From: Beroe forskalii
Taxonomy: Eukaryota; Ctenophora; Nuda; Beroida; Beroidae
Assembly (NCBI GenBank): GCA_011033025.1
Contig: WFMF01000078.1
Coordinates: forward strand, 435,001 to 499,000
Direction: 5' to 3'
Length of the DNA: 64,000 nucleotides
Below are positions 56,210 through 64,000 of the stretch, in pieces. Made by a program: the position numbers and the translations under genes. Every line of letters starts with the position of its first letter. Within the stretch, counting starts at the first letter, position 1. The notes under the pieces were generated by a model. The model was not told the origin of the DNA, made no database searches, and saw only the letters and a program-made list of their open reading frames with translations.

Positions 56210-57130
56210 GAATATCCTGTGATTGTTAATCGAATCGGCTATTCATAAAAGTATCATTTGGCTATATGCTAAGACGTTAATGTATATGAGAAATAGCAGT
56301 GGACCTAACACTGATCCCTGGGGTACCCCATCAACAACACTAAGATAGTCAGAAACAACTTCACCATTAAAAACGCATTGTAGTTGGTTAGAAAGATAAC
56401 TTTAAGTAGGTTATGCGATACCACGAATCTATAATGTTCTAGTTTATCAAGTAAAATAGAATGCTTCACTGTACGAAAGTTTTTAAAGTCTAGAAAACCC
56501 CAAAGACTGTAAGTCTTGCTGTTTAGGCCGTTAATGATTTGTGTTATGGCAGTATTGAGGGCATGAATTGTAGAATGTCGTTTACGGGAACTGAACTGTT
56601 TATGGTACAGGACCTGTGTTTATCTAAAAACGATGTCAATCGACCATGAATCAGCTTTTCAAAAATCTTAGAGAACACTGGAAGGAGAGATATAGGTCTA
56701 TAGTTACTACTCTGCCCTACTTACGAAGTAGGGGAATAACACAAGCAATTTTCAAAACATCTGGAAATACACCCGAATACATACAGTTATTATATAACAC
56801 AGCTAGTTTGGGCGAAATAATTTGACGAAAGATTTTCAAAACTTGTGGAAAAAAGTCTGAGGATTTATTAGGTTGAGATTTCTATTACACCTATTTCATC
56901 AAGAACAGTGTGTTTTCTACTCGGTTCTCGAAAACCTTGAAGTCTCAAACTGTATCTGGTTTACAACTATTAAGATTATTTATATTGACGAAAAGTGGTT
57001 AAATTTTTCAACAATTATTCTTCTATCGTAAATAATTTCTTGATTAAAATTTATGAATTTAGGGAAAGATAAAGATTTCTTTTAGCAATCCAATATTCCC
57101 TAAAAGCCTGTTTAGGTGCCTGGTATTTAC
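56210..57130 (-). pseudogene. Decayed LINE reverse transcriptase
   Basis: Minus-strand sequence near 56,280-56,330 encodes [22 protein letters not shown] residues interrupted by shifts. Upstream stretches resemble RT linker and thumb segments with many stops. The order relative to the ORF1 remnant at 55.2-56.0 kb is wrong for a single element on this strand, so these are separate insertions. Confidence 0.6.
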
Positions 57131-57189
57131 TGGTAAACGTTTAAAAGGCATGAGTATCTTTGAGGAACAAAAACAAATAAAAAACACAG

Positions 57190-58170
57190 CATTGCGAGTT
57201 CCATCCAGTCAGAAGACTGAGACGGGCAACGTCCGTCGAAGGAAGCGTTGCGTGAAGCGCGCGCATGTAGAAAATACACGTTTGTCAGGCTCTGCTCTTC
57301 CTAAGCCCGGGCCGCATTCGACGGGCGATGTCCGTCCCTTTCTTCTGACTTGTTGTTGGACAACAAGGCGCAAAGTGACGTCCAAATGTGGAACGTTGCG
57401 CCGCGCGCGCGAGGGTATGGTAACATCCTACGAGGGCCGCATGAGTGTCACTGTCACGTCTGTTCACGCCTTGATGGATTTCTCTCATCTGCACCCCTAG
57501 CGCGCAACACTCGGAAGTTTGGAGGGTCGTGTTGCATTGTCTGGCGTTGACAGACCCATGACTCGAGAATCAGCGCCGCGCGCGCGGCGCTGATTCTCAT
57601 CGAGCTGACGCCAGCCGCTTCGCTTGTAGGATGTTACCCTACCCTCCGCCGCGCACGCAAGGTTTTCCGCGGGGTCGTAGTATGCAACACGACCCTCCTC
57701 GACGGGCGATGTCCGTCCCTTTCTTCTGACTTGTTGTTGGACAAGGCGGAAGGCGCAAAGTGACGTCCAAATGTGGAACGTTGCGCTGCGCGCGCGAGGG
57801 TAGGGTAACATCCTACGAGACCCTCCAAATTTCCGAGTGTTGCGCGCTAGGGATGGGTGAAATCCATCTATGCGCGCAGGGATGGGAGAAATCCATCAAC
57901 CGCTTCGCTTGCTATAGCTAAACACGTATATCCCTGTCTGCGTTGCCAGTTGCGCGGCGCGCTTCCTCAGAACAGGGTAGCGCGTACGCACACCTATGCG
58001 GGCTTAGGAACCGCTTCGCGGCTGGCGTCAGCGGGTCATACATCGTACGACAAATGGCTAGTCTCCCATGTAAACGGGAGCCTTCATTTGCATTAGGTTT
58101 AGGATACAGAAAAATTGACGTTTAGATCTGTGACGTCACTCAGAGCCGTTTATATGGGAGAGATACCCGA
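57190..58170. repeat. GC-rich palindromic repeat cluster
   Basis: The block containing GACGGGCGATGTCCGTCCCT, GTGACGTCCAAATGTGGAAC and GGTAACATCCTACGAG occurs twice directly (57,310-57,440 and 57,700-57,820). One GGGATATACGTGTTTAGC-type unit, in the complementary orientation, is at 57,917-57,950. The TGACGTCA segment at 58,085-58,140 is the inverse of 11,900-11,945. Frames here overlap on both strands and are repeat artefacts. Confidence 0.75.
57565..57598. repeat. Perfect 34-bp GC-rich palindrome
   Basis: GAGAATCAGCGCCGCGC followed by its exact complement. Imperfect flanks (CTGGCGTTGAC and CTGACGCCAG) extend the stem, and TTGTCTGGCGTT at its left edge recalls the hairpin mini-elements at 11.2 kb. 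Confidence 0.85.
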
Positions 58171-59085
58171 CAAATGATTACGTTTGATTACACTTACAGG
58201 GAGGGGTTTGGTGGTTGATTACGTAATCAAAATTATCCTATTTTCGACACAATTTTTGAAATTTTTTGCCACAAATTCTCGGTATTCTAATAGCAAAATT
58301 TTCAGAAAACCAACTCAAAAGCACCATTTTTTCATTTTCTACTCAATTATGTGGGGGAGTTTAAGCCATGATTACGTAATATTCTCTTCAAGAGAGGGGG
58401 GTTGGGCTTTGATTACGTTAGAAATTGACTACGAGGGGAAGGGAGGGGGGTTTTAAATAGTCAAAAATTGATTACGTAATATGTGATTGTGAACGATCCC
58501 TTATCTTGATTTTCAAATTCATTCAATTTCAAGAGACCTTGTTTTAAATTAAACTGCCCTTTCGACCAAAGTATGGTTTCCTGAGTAAAACCAAGATTGA
58601 ATTTAGAATTAACTAATTTAGTAAAAATGAATAGTGATGAAAATTGTCATTTCACAGAATACACTGACACTAGTGTTAAAACATGTTACGTATGATTTAA
58701 TCACTTGGTATTAAAACTGATAATTAAGAAGATTTAATTTCGTATACAATTAAAAATGATACATCTGTAAGCTCATAGTCATTACACATCTCCAATGCCA
58801 GATGTTCTATAAAGCTGAGTGCAACCGGAGGTCAAGAGAACAAGTGTAACCTGATACGGTGTGTACTGACTTCAGACTGTACACCTTTGAGAGAAGGAAC
58901 TAGAAATTTCGCGTTTGGTTTTGCTTCGTTAAATTAATCGCCACTGCCTTTTTAATTCGCATTCTTTCGTTGCACTTTTGGTTTCTCTCATACTGTATCA
59001 GCAATTAAAACGTTCTAGCTACCTACAAATTTGATACAGAAACTGCGTGTGCATCCCTCTCAGTCTCATTTTCAGTCTCGAGAAT
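58171..59085. other. Upstream of Rab gene, no other gene seen
   Basis: At 58,170-58,490 GATTACGT repeats several times with G-rich stretches, possibly a decayed element. The rest is the presumed promoter region of the Rab gene. Confidence 0.4.
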
Positions 59086-59832
59086 ATGGCGGAGTACCTG
59101 TACAAAGTAATCGTAATCGGGGACAACTTCGTGGGCAAAGTCTCGCTCCTCAACCGGTACGTGAACAACCGGTACGTAGAGAACTGCAAGAAGACAATAG
59201 GGGTGGACTACCTGCTGAAAGTGATCCACCACGACGAGTGTACGCTCCGCATTCAGTTCTGGGACATATGCGGCCAGGAGCACACCAAACAACTCTCCAG
59301 GAGCTACTACAAGGACGCCAGTGCGTGTGTCATTGTGTTCGATCTGACTAATAGGAACTCCTTTAACTCGATCAGGCAGTGGAAGGAGGAGGTGGATAAT
59401 AAGCTGGGGCAGATACCCACTCTGATACTGGCTAACAAGTTCGATCTGATTGTGTCCCCAGACAACCCCCATTCGTCCTGCATAGACGACATGGACCTGG
59501 AATCTTTGAAGGATTCTATACACGCTACTGACTGCTACCAGGTAAAAACAGGGAGAGTTGGGATTTCAATGAATTTCTCTTTGCATTTGTGAAAAATAAA
59601 TATTGTGCAAAGAATTTGAAATAGAAAATAGCTTTGTATGCCGATTTTAATGAATTTCAAAACACAGGTGAGTGCCAAGACCGGTCACCAAGTACACAAA
59701 AGTATGAAGCTACTTGGGAAGATTCTGCTGGGAATCTCCAAACCGAAGCCGACCCCGCCCCGTGACGTAGTCGACCCCAGTGATACCAGCAACGCTAACG
59801 AAGTAACGGCGTCATCCTCATGTTGTAATTGA
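59086..59832 (+). CDS. Rab-family small GTPase (Rab32/38-like)
   Basis: Two exons (59,086-59,541 and 59,668-59,832), phase 0, give 206 aa. G boxes in order: P-loop GDNFVGKVS (12-20), switch I T37 in KKTIGVDY, WDICGQE (59-65), NKFD (117-120), and VSAK (153-156). The C terminus CCN gives a dicysteine prenylation signal. IGVDYLLKVI and the length suggest the Rab32/38/29 branch, which acts on lysosome-related organelles and mitochondria-linked traffic; that placement is inference. The P-loop residue after GK, normally Ser or Thr and a magnesium ligand, is Val (V19), and WDxAGQE has Cys for Ala. Nucleotide handling may be altered. Confidence 0.88.
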
Positions 59833-62231
59833 CGGTGACAATGTTAAAATTAGGGAATTCCAAGAGAAGGATAAATTATGATCCTTATTTTCAAAATTTC
59901 TTGTTCTGGTTGATGTCCATAAACAATGAATAACGCCAAGCCACCTGTGATGAATTGAACCTATATGCAAATTGTAAGCCGAAAAACATTGCGGTTAGGT
60001 ACTAGGTATTGTACTGTCAACTGGGCACTGTACAGCTACCAGGGTTATTACTATTTGAATTATCGTTTACAACTTGCCCTGAACATCAGCATTACAGCAG
60101 GAACAGTATGATCTGCGATTAATATTTGACATTCCAGGAATGATTTTATTGACCAATGATCACAAATGATTTAGCAGCATGGCAGGACATTGCCCATTGG
60201 ACAATGTTCATTATTCAAGGCACATCCACATATAAACTATACAGGCTTCAGTAAAAACAAGAATTGCGCCTGCCGGCGTATTTTTTGTTCCCGTTGTTTT
60301 GTATACAGGCGCTTAATTTCCTGTTCCCTGGGGATGGTATTAAAACACGCCGTCATTCAATCTACGGCCGTTTTCCGTCTTATTTACTGACATGATGAGT
60401 TGATGATAAAGCTAAAAAGCATAAAGGTGACCTTCCAAATCATTTAACTGAAATAATTTTTCGTGAAAAAACGCATCTCCTATCAAGTGTCACAACTCAC
60501 ATAGCAATAGTAACATCATTGATGATTGAATCAACTTGATAAATATTCTTCGTTATGCGGGCGCTATAATGCTATATATATTTCCCTCTCATACAAGTTA
60601 GAATTAACGCGCGCTATTCTAAATATCACGTGGGCGATTTCGTTCCACGTGCCAAATGATCGCGCGCGCGTTCCCGCCGTTTCGTAGAACTCTTTCAAGA
60701 TTCGTTTAGTTGCGCGCCGTTCAGAGTGTCATAACTATGATAACCATTTTCGTTACGCGTTACATTTTCCTTTGTGTTGCGTTGCAGTATCAAACCATTG
60801 CAATCTTCGCTATTATTGTACCCCGCCTTGATATTTTCAAGACTGAGATAAATAATATGATAACTGACCAAAATAAGTGATTCAGATATCATAATTATCA
60901 ATCTTGAACCGAGACAAACTCTCATGTCTTACTTTCCTTTGGTCAATTCTTAATATCATTCATAACTGATTTCACTGATACAGCCCATTGTAAGTTGCCA
61001 GCTATGAGCTACTTAAAGAAGGCCAAATGACTATGTGATTGTTCAAATCCAATCAATTATTTGATTAATATCGTGAAAATTGGTAAAGTTTTGATTTAAT
61101 GCAATTAAAGAATTGTTGAGTTTTAGAAAAAGAATTAATTTCAACATCAGAATGAACAGAGCATTGAACTCATATACCTACAAAGCTAGCTGCAGCCCAC
61201 AATGCAAAGGATGCCACTACACTAAACTACTCTGACGCGAGTGATATTATAAAGGAGCAGTTGGATGCTTGAAAAAGTGACATACCACCACCACGGATCG
61301 CATACGACCAAATTTGGTCGCGCGCAGCACCACCACCTATTTCAGATTTAACAGTACGCGTAAAGGTAGTATACACACAACCCCCACAAAACACGATCTC
61401 TGCTAACCTTTTCTCAATGCCTTTTTGTAAAACAAAAACGCGATTGGGAACAGGAAAAAATTAATGAGATTGATTCCTATTATCTCATGTGATTCAAATT
61501 TGAAGATTAATCTTTTAAAAATAAGTTCAAGAAATTCTTACATTCTTCACATACGCAGAGTTTTTCATTGCGTTAAAAATAATATCTAAATCTTTCAATC
61601 ATTTGATAACATAGCGATGAGCAACATTACTTTTCTCACGAGACGATAACATTATATGATAACTTATCGATGGAATCAATGGAATCACCCAATCGCTCTT
61701 TCCCCTCTATTGCTTCATGCTGGTTCCCTATTGGCTGTTCTCTATTATCCTGCTATTTCTCTACGCTGGTTGGATATTCAAAACGCGAAATTTAGTAATG
61801 AGTAGCTCGGATTTGAAATTCACGAAGATATGTTATTTGCGATCTATATTAAGAACTGGTGATATTTTTATTCCGAGGAAGCAGGCCCTGGGACTCGAAC
61901 GAAAAGGAAGGACAAATCTACGTGATATAACTTGCGGTCTCTTAAATTCTCTCCATGAGTAGATCGACGAGAAAAGGAAAAGGGTCAAATATCATCGTAA
62001 TATTTCGTATAAAAGTATGGGTCCCCCGCTTCATTTCCAATTCTTGCTTCCATACTGACTCTTCCTGCACCGTCATAAAACCATGGCAACTCTATTTCTC
62101 TCCTCCTCATGGGACTTTCTGGGACATCGGCAAAAGCTAAAAATTTGTTGCATGAATATTACCTGATGTTGGCTTATCATTTTTTAGGATCATTGACGTC
62201 GTCAGACCCATTATTCAAAATTTAAATTTAT
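59833..62231. other. Intergenic, no gene seen
   Basis: No homologue recognised in the short frames. At 60,605-60,680 there is a GC-rich patch with repeated CACGTG and CGCGCG. Confidence 0.4.
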
Positions 62232-62302
62232 TACGTCACGACTCTGCGAGTCAGCGCACTTCGCGCGCGAGAAGATCAGGCAACGCCGCGCGCCTGACAA
62301 CG
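62232..62302 (-). mobile_element. Third copy of the multi-hairpin mini-element
   Basis: Read on the minus strand it gives TCAGGC...GCCTGA, GCGCGC-GAA-GTGCGC and GACTC-GCA-GAGTC in the same order as 11,155-11,230, with an extra GCGCGCGGC in the first hairpin. Flanking duplications are not clear here. Confidence 0.65.
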
Positions 62303-62356
62303 TCCTTCATGATTGACACCCGAAAATTCCCTCATCCTCACAAGCTATAAATCTTT

Positions 62357-62396
62357 TTAAGATGTTAAGATGTTAAGATGTTAAGATGTTAAGATG
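62357..62396. repeat. TTAAGATG microsatellite, five units
   Basis: Five exact 8-bp units followed by a T run. Confidence 0.95.
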
Positions 62397-63124
62397 TTTT
62401 TTTTTTTTTAGGCTGAGTCTTACAATTTTTTCACTGTGAAGTGTGATGAATTACTGATTAATCTCCAAAAGGAATTTTCGTATCTTATATATGCATTTTT
62501 ATATCATATTGAATATTGGTACCAGCATCATTAAGATAATCTGTTCTATTGACCATGATTTACTTATTTCTATTTATTACTAAGTGAATAAAATTTTGTG
62601 AGCTATAATTATTAAATTCTTGTTTTATCAAATTCTTGTTATTACTAAAACATTCAAATATCATGTGATTGTCTTCAGCTGATGATGAGAGATGGAAGCA
62701 TGCTTATCTCTCAATATTGCAGATGGAAATCAACAATTTCTTTGATTCTGTCCCCAAAAGTATAGTATTCCAAAGTTTACACACTATTCATAGTATTATT
62801 CAGAGTCACAGCCTGATTTATATTTACAGTCAACTTGATATCTTGTCTGGACCAGATGGAACTCTATATTTCCTACACTGGATAAAAACGTTAATGGACT
62901 TAATTTCCTTGATGAACTTGGAACTTCTGATACTAACACACTACATCTTGTGGTTGGGAGAGTGTTGGGCACCCATCAAATGCTAATGCCCCTCAACATG
63001 GTCACAAGTCTGTGTTCCACAGTATTAGCACATTACAACATATCCTGTTCATGGAGGGGTTTCTGGTAGATGGTAGTGATGGCTGCTTGTCCTGTCAGGT
63101 CCTGGTCAGGGCATTATCGAAGTT
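62397..63124. other. No confident gene
   Basis: Possibly the decayed upstream part of the retroelement that follows. No motif is certain. Confidence 0.35.
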
Positions 63125-63236
63125 GCCCAACACAGTGGAACTCCACTAGCAAGTTAGTGGAATTCCACTATCGACTTAGTAGACTTCTATTAACTGATAG
63201 TGGACTTCCATTGAGAGATAGTAGACTTCCAGTGAG
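63125..63236. repeat. Array of short palindromes (AGTGGAATTCCACT type)
   Basis: About five successive near-palindromes of 14-16 bp spaced about 22 bp: GTGGAACTCCAC, AGTGGAATTCCACT, TAGTAGACTTCTATTA, TAGTGGACTTCCATTGA, TAGTAGACTTCCAGTGA. Each is centred on TT or CT between GGA and TCC-like halves. Confidence 0.65.
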
Positions 63237-63239
63237 TGT

Positions 63240-64000
63240 CAAAATGCAAGAACTGAAGCAAGAAAAGCGCAAAGAAAACTGGCAAAAGATCCATCTGATT
63301 CAGAACTTGGCAAGTTATATGGTGAAAAATGCATTGACAAGTCAATCAAGACCAGGAATAGATATTATGATGGGAAGTTGGCAGCAGCTAAAAATGATCC
63401 TAAGAAAACATATAGGATTATAAATCACCTTCTTGATAGAGAATTTGGAGCGAACAAACTTCCTAATGAATCTGAGGATAGTATTATTGCCCAAAAATTC
63501 AGTTCATTTTTCAATGAGAAAGTCCATTCAATTTATAGCAATATTGATATTAAGAACCAAGAAACGTCCATCAGCCAACCTGTGTTTGCTCAATGTGGAT
63601 CTGATGTCATAAGTCTGTCATGCTTTAAAGAAGTATCAATTGAAGAGCTTATGGACCTTGCTTTGAATCTTCCTGATAAGTCTTGTCCCTTAGATGCTAT
63701 GCCCATCAATCTGTTCAAGGAATCTCTCCCAGAGTTGATACATGTGCTTCACTATATTGTTAATGAATCTCTTAGAACAGGACAATTTCCTACAGCTTTC
63801 AGAACAGCAGTTGTGAGGCCAGGACTGAAAAAACCTAATTTTGATTCAGATGTCCTTAACAACTATCGACCTATTAGTAATTTATCCTATGTCTCTAAAT
63901 TGATAGAAAAGTAGTACATAAGCAGCTTGTTGATCACATTGAAAGTCAAGGACTATTTGCTGAAATGCAGTCAGGGTATCGTAAACACCATAGCTGTGAA
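63240..64000 (+). pseudogene. Decayed LINE ORF2, running off the window
   Basis: In pieces of different frame: ELKQEKR, KDPSDSELGKLYGEK, then an open stretch 63,378-63,914 with AAAKNDPKKTYRIINHLLDR, KFSSFFNEKV, PLDAMPINLFKE and NNYRPISNLSYVSKLIEK. A missing base at about 63,911 shifts the frame, after which QLVDHIESQGL and QSGYRKHHSCE continue to base 64,000. This is the linker and first RT motifs of a LINE. The palm with FxDD lies beyond the window. It differs from the AlkB-bearing family. Confidence 0.8.

Noticed and set aside
57150..57830. Several overlapping frames on both strands in the GC-rich cluster
   Set aside because: Low stop-codon density from GC-rich repeats explains them; no frame is conserved between the two direct copies.

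Overview
This is a metazoan nuclear DNA window. It has spliced genes with GT-AG introns, a MANSC-type receptor gene, an ERI/3'hExo-family exonuclease gene, serpin, CHMP5 and Rab genes, AT-rich intergenic sequence, and very many mobile elements of different classes. The species cannot be fixed from sequence alone; a non-vertebrate animal with a young, active repeat load fits best.

Layout. (1) Bases 1-19,199 form a giant inverted duplication. Its outer parts carry two head-to-head copies of a small MANSC-domain membrane protein gene: the right copy (18,280-19,402) is intact, the left copy (320-916) is frameshifted. Each arm was later hit by private insertions, so the opposite arm serves as the empty site for each. 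They include an internally deleted Copia element (4,748-7,134), a 150-bp MITE, a 1.3-kb foldback, a three-hairpin MITE and tiny multi-hairpin elements with 10-bp target duplications. Between the arms lie a retroelement-derived ORF (7,199-8,852) split by a small insertion and a second inverted repeat (9,363-10,404). (2) Bases 20,432 to about 26,400 are a near full-length non-LTR retrotransposon on the minus strand. Its ORF1 joins an AlkB-like 2OG-Fe(II) dioxygenase to an SGNH/GDSL hydrolase. Its ORF2 has a zinc-finger-like N terminus, an APE endonuclease and a reverse transcriptase. A 5'-truncated second copy with an open ORF2 is at 50,367-54,770. (3) Bases 28,562-37,691 hold a six-exon ERI-like DEDDh exonuclease gene. 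All five of its introns show sequence duplication at a splice boundary, up to six tandem acceptors and six tandem donors. A Merlin transposon with 11-bp-repeat arms sits in intron 3. (4) Bases 41,838-46,547 hold a serpin fragment and a CHMP5 gene around about 2 kb of homopolymer-inflated, apparently poor-quality sequence. (5) Bases 47,824-49,935 are a non-autonomous DNA transposon (8-bp target duplication) filled with two tandem arrays. (6) Bases 54,840-58,170 hold decayed LINE pieces and a GC-rich palindromic repeat cluster related to those at 3.8 kb and 12 kb. (7) Bases 59,086-59,832 are a two-exon Rab GTPase. The end of the window is another decayed reverse transcriptase running off the edge.

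The host genes have no obvious shared pathway. The window's interest lies in the mobile elements and in the splice-boundary repeats of the ERI-like gene.
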